Shown: piece after piece, positions 54,117 to 61,524 of the stretch
Numbering within the stretch: the stretch's first letter is position 1
Layout: the number at the start of each line of letters is the position of its first letter
DNA from: Clostridiales bacterium
GTDB taxonomy: Bacteria; Bacillota; Clostridia; Christensenellales; Aristaeellaceae
Direction of reading: 5' to 3'
Assembly (NCBI GenBank): GCA_004557125.1
Contig: SFET01000016.1
Span: 1-64,000, forward strand
Length of the DNA stretch: 64,000 nt
Program-made: the position numbers and the translations under genes
Notes under the pieces: model-generated
Seen by the model: only the letters and a program-made list of their open reading frames with translations
Databases searched by the model: none
What the model was told of the DNA's origin: nothing

Positions 54117-57100
54117 TTACTTCTTCACGCTCAGCACGGCCTTTTCGCCGTTGATGTTCCACTCCTTGGCGTAGGCGCCCTCGGGAGCGTCGCCGGCGGT
54201 GATGGCGGTGGCCAGCGTCGCGGCTGCGATCTCGGAAGCGTTCTTCTCGATCACGCCAGACAGGGTCTCGGTGGTGGCGTAGGTCACGGTGATGCGGTCC
54301 ACCACGTCGAAGCCGGCCTCCTTGCGCATGGTCTGCAGCTTGGAGATGACCTCGCGCCACGAAGCCGCTCTTCTGGGCGGGGGAGATCAGGCAGTCGTCC
54401 TTGGCCAGCTCGACCTCGGTGCCCTCGATGTCGAACTTCACGGTTTCGCCGCGCTCAAAGGCGTCCACGAAGTCGTTGCCGTCCACGTCCTTCAGATACG
54501 CGCCGATCTTGCCCAGCAGCTTTCCGTAGCGCGGGCCCAGCGTGCGCATCTGCGGCTTGATCTGGTAGGTGGTGAAGGCGCGCGCGTCGGAGATGAATTT
54601 GACTTCCTCCACGTTCAGCTCGCTGCGGATCAGCGCCGCGCAGTCCTCGCTCAGCTCCGCACCCTTCACGTACAGCGTGCCCAGCGCCTGGCGCACCTTG
54701 ATGTTGGCGGTGTTGCGGCACGCGCGGCCCAGCTGCACGGCCTGCATGACCTCGTCCATCTGCGCCTCCAGCTCGGGGTTGATCCACTCGGCATGGCAGG
54801 CGGGGAAGTCGGACAGGTGCACGGACTCCGGCGCGCCCGGAACGTTGCCCACCACCAGGTTCTGGTACATGGACTCGGTCATGAAGGGGATGAACGGAGC
54901 GCAGATGCCGGTCAGCGTGGTCAGCACGGTGTAGAGCGTGTTGTAGGCGGCCAGCTTGTCGCTCGTCCACTCCTTGCCCCAGAAGCGGCTCTTGCTCAGG
55001 CGCACGTACCAGTTGGACAGCTCCTCCACGAAGCTCTGGATGGCGCGGGCGGGCTCGGTGATCTTGTACTCGGCAAGGCCCTCGTCCACCAGCTTCACCA
55101 GCGTGTTCAGCTTGGACAGCGCCCAGCGATCCATCAGGGTGTAATCCGCGTCGCTGCAGCTGTGCACAGCGGGATCAAAGCTGTCGATGCTTGCGTACAT
55201 GGTGAAGAACGCGTAGGTGTTCCACAGCGTGCCCATGAACTTGGACTGCATCTCGCTGACCAGCTCGCCGGAGAAGCGGGTGGGCAGCCACGGGGAGCCT
55301 GCAGCGTAGAAGTACCAGCGCACAGCGTCCGCGCCCTGCTTGTCCAGCACGTCCCACGGATCCACCACGTTGCCGATGTGCTTGCTCATCTTGCGGCCCT
55401 CCGCGTCCTGCACATGGCCCATGACCAGGCAGTTCTTGTACGGACTCTGGCCGAACACCAGCGTGCCGATGGCGATCAGGGAGTAGAACCAGCCGCGGGT
55501 CTGGTCGATGGCCTCGGAGATGAAGTCCGCCGGGAAGCGCTGCTCGAAGATCTCCTTGTTTTCAAAGGGATAGTGCCACTGAGCAAAGGGCATGGAGCCG
55601 GAATCGTACCAGCAGTCGATGACCTCGGGCGTGCGATGCATCGGCTTTCCGCACTTCGGGCAGGTGATGGTCACCGCGTCGATGTAGGGGCGGTGCAGCT
55701 CGATGTTGGGGTCGACGTTGTCGCCCAGCTCGATCAGCTCCTGACGGGAGCCGATGACGTGCTGGTGTCCGCACTCGCAGACCCACACCGGCAGGGGCGT
55801 GCCCCAGTAGCGCTCGCGGGAGAGCGCCCAGTCGATGACGTTGTCAAGGAAGTTGCCGAAGCGGCCGTCCTTGATGTTCTCGGGCATCCAGTTGATGGTC
55901 TGGTTGTTGGCCATCAGCTCGTCGTGCACGGCGGTCATCTTGATGAACCAGCCGCCGCGGGCGTAGTAGATCAGCGGGGTGTCGCAGCGCCAGCAGAAGG
56001 GATAGTCATGCTCGAACACCGGTGCGGAGACCAGCTTGCCCTCCTTCTCCAGCTGCTCCAGGATGATGGGGTCGGCCTTCTTGACGAAGGTGCCCGCCCA
56101 GGGGGTCTCCTTGCTCATCTCGCCCTTGGGCGTGACCAGCTGCAGCATGGGGATGTCGTTCTCGCGGCCCACGCGCGCGTCGTCCTCACCGAAGGCGGGG
56201 GCAATGTGCACGATGCCGGTACCGTCGGACATGGTGACGTAGCCGTCGGCGATGACCTGCCAGGCGTTGCCCGCGTTGGGCACGTTGCCCAGCGCAGCCA
56301 CCTGGAAGTCGAACAGCGGCTCATATTTGATGCCCACCAGCTCGCGGCCGGGGAAGGTGGTCTTGTTGGCGACCTCGACGCCCTCGCCCAGAACCTTTTC
56401 GATCAGCGCGTCGCCCATGATGATGGTGCGGCCCTCGAAATCGAACTTTGCGTAGGTCTCGTCGGGGTTTACGCACAGGGCCACGTTGCTGGGCAGGGTC
56501 CAGGGCGTGGTCGTCCATGCGTAAATGAAGGTGTTCTCCTGATCCTTCACCTTGAAGCGCACCACGGCGCTTCTCTCCTTCACCAGCTTGTAGCCCTGGG
56601 AGACCTCGTGGCTGGAGAGGGCGGTGCCGCAGCGGGGGCAGTAGGGAACGATCTTGTGGCCCTTGTACAGCAGGCCCTTCTTGCTGATCTCCTTGAGCGA
56701 CCACCACTCGGATTCGATGTAGTTGTCCTCGTAGGTGACGTAGGGGTTCTCCATGTCGCACCAGAAGCCAACGCGGTCGGACATCTCCTCCCACATGCCC
56801 TTGTACTTCCACACGGATTCCTTGCACTTCTTGATGAAGGGCTCCAGGCCGTACTGCTCGATCTGCTCCTTGCCGTCCAGACCCAGCTGCTTCTCGACTT
56901 CGAGCTCCACGGGCAGGCCGTGGGTGTCCCAGCCGGCCTTGCGCAGCACGTTCTTGCCCTTCATGGTCTGATAGCGCGGGATCAGGTCCTTGATGGCGCG
57001 GGTCTCGATGTGGCCGATGTGGGGCTTGCCGTTGGCCGTCGGCGGGCCGTCAAAGAAGGTGAAGGTATCCTGACCCTTGCGCAGATCGACGCTCTTTTTG

Positions 57101-57183
57101 AAGATCTCGTTTTCTTTCCAGAACTTCAGAACTTCCTTTTCGCGGGCGAGGAAGTCCATCGAGGTGGAAACTTTTTCAAACAT
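54117..57183 (-). CDS. ileS: Isoleucyl-tRNA synthetase (type 2-like), with deletion/frameshift near the 3' end
   Basis: About 1020 residues. The HIGH motif is GKPHIGHIETRAIKDLIPRY and KMSKS appears as EGRKMSKHIGNVVDPWDV. The editing domain follows GLPVELEVEKQ, and the eukaryote-like insertions and length fit IleRS type 2, often mupirocin-tolerant, rather than the ~920-aa type 1. Near residue 937 the frame reads SPAQKSGFVARGHLQ and continues as nonsense to 54094. The correct ending (EVISKLQTMRKEAGFDVVDR ... NGEKAVLSVKK, stop 54117) is in another frame. About 25 residues normally between 'SGFV' and 'REVISK' are also missing. ATG 57183 follows TTGGAGGAGTGCAGC. A T-box leader precedes it. Whether the lesion is real or an assembly error cannot be decided here. 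Confidence 0.9.
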
Positions 57184-57189
57184 GCTGCA

Positions 57190-57450
57190 CTCCTCCAAAA
57201 TAAAATTCGCCTTCATCCCTTTGGGACGAAGGCGCTTCGCGGTACCACCCAAATTGGCGCGGAAAAGCCGCACCCACTTGATTTCTGCTGTAACGGGCGC
57301 TCCCGGCGAGGCCTACTGACCGATGCTTCGGCGTTCGGTTCGCTGCTCCGAGGCGATTCCCTGTGGATGCTCTCGTCCGGACTTGCACCAGTCTCCGGCT
57401 CGCTGCGCGAAAGCGCGTCCCAGGCGTTCCTCATCAAGGCATAGATAATT
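57190..57450 (-). promoter_or_regulatory. T-box riboswitch of ileS
   Basis: The minus-strand leader contains the T-box sequence TGGGTGGTACCGCG, then the terminator stem CGCCTTCGTCCC-AAA-GGGATGAAGGCG and TTTTATTTT, placed just before the ileS SD. A long Stem I precedes it. The triplet ATC in GGAATCGCC (57357-57355) is the likely isoleucine specifier. Uncharged tRNA-Ile should bind and prevent termination. Confidence 0.93.
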
Positions 57451-57458
57451 ACCGTACT

Positions 57459-57487
57459 ATTATATCCGTTTTTTTTGCGCTTGTAAA
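57459..57487 (-). promoter_or_regulatory. Promoter of the ileS T-box transcript
   Basis: The minus strand reads TTTACA (57487-57482) - 17 nt - TATAAT (57464-57459). Confidence 0.85.
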
Positions 57488-57516
57488 GCCCTCAATGGGA
57501 TTTTAACGTCCCGAAG

Positions 57517-57553
57517 AGAGAAAAAGGGAGGAGAACCGACGGTTCTCCTCCCC
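57517..57553 (-). terminator. Terminator after the secreted-protein gene
   Basis: On the minus strand GGGAGGAGAACC-GTC-GGTTCTCCTCCC is followed by TTTTTCTCTC, 14 nt after the stop at 57567. Confidence 0.9.
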
Positions 57554-57566
57554 GAAAGGAACGTGA

Positions 57567-58658
57567 TCAGCCCTGCAGGCCTTCGATGGCGATGGCGGTG
57601 ACCAGCTCGTCCGCGTCCACGGTCAGCGTATAGGTCACGCCGTTGAGCACGTTGAACGCTACGGTGCGCACGCCGTCCTCGTCGGTGCTGTCGTCAGAGG
57701 GAGCGCCCAGGGTGGCGGCAGCCTCGCTCAGCGCAGTCACGCCGGGCTGGATGCCGTCGGCGCAGATCAGAGCGCCGTTCAGGAGGACGGACGTTTCGAT
57801 CCGGTTGATGGCGCACTCGGCCAGCGTGCATTCCTCGCTGCTGTAGTTGAACGCGCCCACGTAAACCAGGCCAGCGCCGTTGTACAGGTACATGCGGTCG
57901 CCGTAAACCATGCTGATGCCGCCTGCCTCCACGGTGGTGTCCGCCGGATGATCGGCGGGCAGCACCCAGCCGTTGTCCAGCAGATCCTGCACGGTCGCGC
58001 CCTTCTGATAGAGCTTGCCGTCCAGAATGTAGGAATCAAAGGGCAGGCTGGCCGGATCGGGCAGGTTCTCCTGCTGAACGCCGGTCCTGGAGCTGTCCAC
58101 AACGCCGTAGTTGGTGACCAGGTCGTTGCTCATGGTCAGCCGGGTCAGCTTCGCATTTTCATCGGCGCTTTCAAAGTACAGGGTCCAGTTGTAGTTGTTG
58201 CCGAAGGTATAGTAGGTGAGGTAGTCGCTGTCGTAGGTGCGGCCATTGCTGTCCGGGCCGCAGGCTTCGATGACGTCCTTCATCGTGGTCTCGCCCAGCA
58301 CCATGCCACCCACCGACAGGCCGGCATGCTTGTCGCTGTTCAGATTGACGCCGGTGGCCCAGAAGGGATCCTCGGTGGTGGTGACGTAGTCCACGCGCAC
58401 GGAGAAGGCGTTGCGGCCGTCGTCCACGGGCACGTCGTAATAATACTGGCCCTTGCTCAGACCGCTGACGTCGGGAACATTCACGCCCATCGCGGTCAGA
58501 TCGGCCACGGAGATGGGGAAGTCGTAGGTCTTGCCGCCCACGTTCAGGCTGGTGTCGTACAGATTGATGGCGCCGGCTTCCTCGGCGGAGGCCGCGCAGG
58601 CCAGTGCGCCGACCGCGAGCAGGGCGATCAGCAGGATCGAAAGGATGCGATTCTTCAT
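57567..58658 (-). CDS. Secreted protein of unknown function
   Basis: A 363-aa protein with a signal peptide (MKNRILSILLIALLAVGALA, then CAASAEEAG). The 'ALAC' could be a lipobox with Cys-21, followed by A-A-S, so lipid anchoring is possible. The mature part is acidic and shows two similar halves: a 'VGGKTYDFPISVADLTAMGV' opening with LGETTMKDVIEACGPDSNG, and 'LDGKLYQKGATVQDLLDNGW' with GVTALSEAAATLGAPSDD. Both halves end in a strand-rich segment with '(T)YTLTVDADELVTAIAIEG'-type wording. I do not recognise the family. It has its own consensus-like promoter and a strong terminator, so it is a single-gene unit. ATG 58658 has a GGGGGGAA SD that is duplicated. Confidence 0.75.
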   Translation of the reverse strand: MKNRILSILLIALLAVGALACAASAEEAGAINLYDTSLNVGGKTYDFPISVADLTAMGVNVPDVSGLSKGQYYYDVPVDDGRNAFSVRVDYVTTTEDPFWATGVNLNSDKHAGLSVGGMVLGETTMKDVIEACGPDSNGRTYDSDYLTYYTFGNNYNWTLYFESADENAKLTRLTMSNDLVTNYGVVDSSRTGVQQENLPDPASLPFDSYILDGKLYQKGATVQDLLDNGWVLPADHPADTTVEAGGISMVYGDRMYLYNGAGLVYVGAFNYSSEECTLAECAINRIETSVLLNGALICADGIQPGVTALSEAAATLGAPSDDSTDEDGVRTVAFNVLNGVTYTLTVDADELVTAIAIEGLQG

Positions 58659-58659
58659 G

Positions 58660-58695
58660 GTAAAAATTCCCCCCATATAAAAATTCCCCCCATAT
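58660..58695 (-). repeat. Tandem duplication of the SD-bearing leader segment
   Basis: The minus strand carries two copies of TATGGGGGGAATTTTTA in tandem directly before the start codon, so the mRNA has two G-rich SD-like sequences about 17 nt apart. Confidence 0.8.
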
Positions 58696-58724
58696 ATTCT
58701 AACATGGTTTACCAAGGATTGCAA
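58696..58724 (-). promoter_or_regulatory. Promoter of the secreted-protein gene
   Basis: The minus strand reads TTGCAA (58724-58719) - 17 nt - TAGAAT (58701-58696). Confidence 0.75.
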
Positions 58725-58820
58725 TGAAATTCGGGAGAATTCGTGTCGAAAACGGGCCGCGACTGTGCCATTGCACTGCAGGTATCCACAATCTGTCCGG
58801 GAAAGACCGCCTTCGGGCAC

Positions 58821-58849
58821 AAAAAATACCGCCCGAAAACTTCGGACGG
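58821..58849 (-). terminator. Terminator after the J-domain gene
   Basis: On the minus strand CCGTCCGAAG-TTTT-CGGGCGG is followed by TATTTTTTG, nine nt after the stop at 58858. Confidence 0.75.
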
Positions 58850-58857
58850 ATCCTTGC

Positions 58858-59346
58858 TCAGCGGCGGCGGAGCAGGCCGCTCAGGCCGCGCCGCTTTCCC
58901 TGCTGGGCGCGCTCGGCCTCCTTCAGCGCCCGGGCGTACTTGGCGTTTTCCGGCTGCTGGTGGGCGGCGACGGACAGATAGATCAGCGCCTTCTGCACGT
59001 CGCAGGTCTTGTAGAGCACCGCGCCGAACAGGTAGTTCCACTCGGCGCTGCGGGTGGCGATGTTCATCAGCATCCGCCGGGCCATGGGGTACTGACCGCC
59101 GTCGATCAGCTCCTGTATGCGCTCCAGGGCGCGCGCCTCGGATTCGGCGTCGGCGCACTGCTGGGGCTCCTTCAGGCAGGCCCGGTAGGCGGCGTTGATC
59201 TCCGCCATCTTTTCGTTGGCCCAGTCGCGCTCCGGTCCCTCCATGAAGCGATCCGGATGCCAGCGCCGCGCCAGCGCCCGGTAGGCAGCGCGGATCTCCG
59301 CCTTTGTTGCCGTCGGCGGCACATTGAGCACGGAGTATGCGTTCAC
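58858..59346 (-). CDS. J-domain (DnaJ-like) protein
   Basis: A 162-aa protein with a J domain at residues 1-65: AYSVLNVPPTATKAEIRAAY, RALARRWHPDRFMEG (HPD present) and EINAAYRACLKE. The C-terminal ~95 residues are helical and tetratricopeptide-like (EARALERIQELIDGGQYPMA, LIYLSVAAHQQPENAKYARA) and end in a basic tail (KRRGLSGLLRRR). There is no Gly/Phe region or zinc domain, so it is a co-chaperone of the short class rather than DnaJ itself. I chose GTG 59346 (SD GAGGTG); TTG 59370 is open but lacks an SD. Client unknown. Confidence 0.85.
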   Translation of the reverse strand: MNAYSVLNVPPTATKAEIRAAYRALARRWHPDRFMEGPERDWANEKMAEINAAYRACLKEPQQCADAESEARALERIQELIDGGQYPMARRMLMNIATRSAEWNYLFGAVLYKTCDVQKALIYLSVAAHQQPENAKYARALKEAERAQQGKRRGLSGLLRRR

Positions 59347-59436
59347 AGAATTCACCTCGGCTTTGTACAATCCACAGATGGAAATGTGCGCCCCTCCACG
59401 GATGGAAGCGCCGCTCCATGCGGGGGGATACTACTG

Positions 59437-59465
59437 ATTATAGAAAAAATCTGCTGCGCTGTCAA
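59437..59465 (-). promoter_or_regulatory. Consensus promoter of the J-domain gene
   Basis: The minus strand reads TTGACA (59465-59460) - 17 nt - TATAAT (59442-59437), a perfect sigma-A consensus. The rest of the 59,347-59,647 gap is AT-rich and holds only this and the divergent promoter below. Confidence 0.9.
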
Positions 59466-59563
59466 GTTTTCCCCCGCCGCGGCGATTCCATCCCGGGAAA
59501 ATATATCGATTTTATTACGAAAATATTCGAAGAATACGAAAGAATGAACATTTCTTCCATTCC

Positions 59564-59592
59564 TTTACTTGCCCCGAAAACAGGCGTAAAAT
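59564..59592 (+). promoter_or_regulatory. Promoter of the membrane-protein gene
   Basis: TTTACT (59564-59569) - 17 nt - TAAAAT (59587-59592). Confidence 0.55.
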
Positions 59593-59647
59593 AATTCTAT
59601 ATTGTGATATTTTGTCATATTTGCCCGAAAAAAAGGATGTGTCCGAC

Positions 59648-60169
59648 TTGCAGAAGCAGAAATCTGTGCGCGCGCGCAAGAAGCGCCGCATGAGCTACAA
59701 CGCCAAGACGCGGCTGTGGCTCGTGCTGTGCTATCCGGTGGGCCTGACCCGCATGTGGCGCGCCAGGTGCAGCTGGAGCCTGGGCAAGAAGTACGCCGTG
59801 TCCTCCATTGCGCTGGTGGTGCTGCTGGCGGTGATGCTGGCGCCGGCTCCGAAGAACGTCCACAGGGGTAGCATCGAGCTCTACGGCGAGGATCCTGAGG
59901 TCGAGGTCTACGGTCCGGTTCTTCCGGAGAACTTCATATCGGGCGTTCAGACCGTCAGCACCGCATCCGTCATCGTGCGCGACGAGGATCGGGTGGACGA
60001 TACCGTCTACGTCTACGCCAGCAAGAACGGCAAGGCCTATCACATCAGCGGCTGCGAGCACTATTATGACGGCATGCAGAAGCTGACGACGTACGAGGCC
60101 TATTACCTCGGCTATGCGCCCTGCAGCAGCTGCAATCCCCCGGTCTACACCGGCGGCGTGAGCTCGTAA
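59648..60169 (+). CDS. Single-pass membrane protein with exported Cys/His-rich tail, function unknown
   Basis: About 173 aa. The N-terminus is strongly basic (SVRARKKRRMSYNAKTRLWL, LTRMWRARCSWSLGKKYAVS). One membrane helix follows (SIALVVLLAVMLA). The rest should be outside the cell, acidic, and ends with VYVYASKNGKAYHISGCEHY and LGYAPCSSCNPPVY. The pattern H-x3-C...C-x2-C resembles the small metal-binding 'Y-x-S-x(4)-YH-x2-xC...C-x2-C' module found at the end of many Firmicutes exported proteins. The start is uncertain: TTG 59648 with SD AAGGA, or GTG 59639, or TTG 59612. No homologous family name can be given. Confidence 0.65.
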   Translation: MQKQKSVRARKKRRMSYNAKTRLWLVLCYPVGLTRMWRARCSWSLGKKYAVSSIALVVLLAVMLAPAPKNVHRGSIELYGEDPEVEVYGPVLPENFISGVQTVSTASVIVRDEDRVDDTVYVYASKNGKAYHISGCEHYYDGMQKLTTYEAYYLGYAPCSSCNPPVYTGGVSS

Positions 60170-60190
60170 GGCGAACGATTTCCTATGCAA

Positions 60191-60225
60191 GGGAGCCTTC
60201 CACATGCGTGGGAGGCTCTTTTTCT
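60191..60225 (+). terminator. Terminator after the membrane-protein gene
   Basis: GGGAGCCTTCCAC-ATGC-GTGGGAGGCTC is followed by TTTTTCTG, 21 nt after the stop codon. Confidence 0.85.
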
Positions 60226-60298
60226 GCACAATTTCTGCGGAAATGGGAATCCCTGCCGACAATTCGGCGCGCAAAGTGGGGTTTTCGTACCGGTTTTG

Positions 60299-60327
60299 TT
60301 GCCGGGATTCTGCGCTTTTGCTACAAT
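60299..60327 (+). promoter_or_regulatory. Candidate promoter of the SPFH gene
   Basis: TTGCCG (60299-60304) - 17 nt - TACAAT (60322-60327), about 115 bp upstream of the start codon, leaving a long leader. Confidence 0.55.
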
Positions 60328-60441
60328 GAAATCACGCCGGACGGGGGTGCCCCGCGGAACCGGCGGGGAAATTGCGATCATTTTCGACGATTTTCGACGA
60401 TTTCGGGCACAAAACCTGTACAAGGGAAGGAGGATTTTCCT

Positions 60442-61359
60442 ATGAAGAAGTACATTATGAAGGGTGTTTGCATCGCCGCTGCGGCGCTGCTGGTTGTGGT
60501 TCTGGTTCTGAACTGCTTCGCCACGGTACCCGTCGGCTCCACCGGCATCCTGCTCACCTTTGGCAAGGTGGAGGAGGGCAAGGCGCTGACCGAGGGTCTG
60601 CATCTGAAGATCCCCTTCGTGCAGCGCATTGTATCCATGGACAACCGGGTAAAGAAGCTGGAGCTGAACACCGAGGCCTTCTCCAAGGACATTCAGACGG
60701 TGTCGGCCACGCTGGCGGTGAACTATCGCCTGCAGGCGGAGAAGTCCTTCGCCATCTACAAGACCCACGGCACCCAGTACGAGCAGAACATCATCGTGCC
60801 GGCGACCCACGAGGTGCTCAAGTCGGTGTGCGCCCAGTACACCGCCGAGGAGCTGATCTCCAAGCGCGCCGAGTCCTCCGACATGATGCGCGACGAGCTG
60901 GACGCGAAGCTCAGCGGCATGGGCATCACCGTGACCGACTTCAACATCATCGACTTCGACTTCTCCGACGAGTTCATCAACGCGGTGGAAGCCAAGCAGG
61001 TGGCCGAGCAGGTCAAGAAGAAGGCTGCCACGGAGAACGAAACCGCCATCGCCCAGGCCGAGCGCGAGAAGCAGGTCTCCATCAAGCAGTCCGAGGCCGA
61101 GGCGGAGCGCGTGCGCATCGAGGCGGAAGCCCAGGCGCAGAGCACGCTGATCGCGGCCCAGGCCAAGGCGGATGCGGTGAAGCTGGCCGCCGACGCGGAG
61201 GCCTACCGCCTGGAGAACGAGGGCAAGTACGTCACCGCCTCGTTGATCGACAAGATCCTCGCGGAGAACTGGGATGGCAAGCTGCCCAATGTGGTCGGCG
61301 GCGACGTGAAGGGAATTCTGAACGTGGATTCCCTGCTGGATGCCGGCGAAGCTGAATAA
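60442..61359 (+). CDS. SPFH/prohibitin (band 7) family membrane protein
   Basis: A 305-aa protein with one N-terminal membrane helix (AAAALLVVVLVLNCFATVPV, about residues 10-30). A prohibitin-type SPFH domain follows (VPVGSTGILLTFGKVEEGKA, LTEGLHLKIPFVQRIVSMDN, EAFSKDIQTVSATLAVNYRL). A long Ala/Glu/Lys coiled coil covers about residues 190-265 (VAEQVKKKAATENETAIAQA, ERVRIEAEAQAQSTLIAAQA). Such proteins form large ring or cage assemblies in the membrane. No FtsH or NfeD gene is adjacent to suggest a partner. ATG 60442 follows GGAAGGAGGATTTTCCT. Confidence 0.92.
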   Translation: MKKYIMKGVCIAAAALLVVVLVLNCFATVPVGSTGILLTFGKVEEGKALTEGLHLKIPFVQRIVSMDNRVKKLELNTEAFSKDIQTVSATLAVNYRLQAEKSFAIYKTHGTQYEQNIIVPATHEVLKSVCAQYTAEELISKRAESSDMMRDELDAKLSGMGITVTDFNIIDFDFSDEFINAVEAKQVAEQVKKKAATENETAIAQAEREKQVSIKQSEAEAERVRIEAEAQAQSTLIAAQAKADAVKLAADAEAYRLENEGKYVTASLIDKILAENWDGKLPNVVGGDVKGILNVDSLLDAGEAE

Positions 61360-61390
61360 GGAAGGCAAACGTAGAGCCGTTTCAAAAAAT

Positions 61391-61420
61391 TGTAGGGCGG
61401 GGTGCCTTCACCCCGCCGCA
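61391..61420. repeat. REP-like palindrome
   Basis: TGTAGGGCGGGGTGCCTTCACCCCGCCGCA is an imperfect GC-rich palindrome related to those at 41,841 and 43,752. Confidence 0.6.
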
Positions 61421-61432
61421 TAGCAAAGATGG

Positions 61433-61468
61433 GGCTGTCTCAAAACGGAGAAAGGTTTTGAGACAGCC
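61433..61468. terminator. Hairpin between convergent SPFH and ABC-F genes
   Basis: GGCTGTCTCAAAA-CGGAGAAAGG-TTTTGAGACAGCC is a perfect 13-bp inverted repeat between the ends of two convergent genes. Without a U-run outside the stem its terminator activity is uncertain; the A/T pairs at the loop side resemble bidirectional terminators. Confidence 0.5.
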
Positions 61469-61524
61469 TCGATCATATTCCGAAAAGGATTCGCAAGGGG
61501 GAATCCGTCCTCCCCCCGTCACAA

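Noticed and set aside
54289..57444. A 1051-codon open frame on the plus strand opposite ileS
   Set aside because: It is antisense to a clearly coding ileS, is rich in His/Ala/Arg/Leu without domain features, has no SD, and reflects GC-rich codon bias in the true frame.
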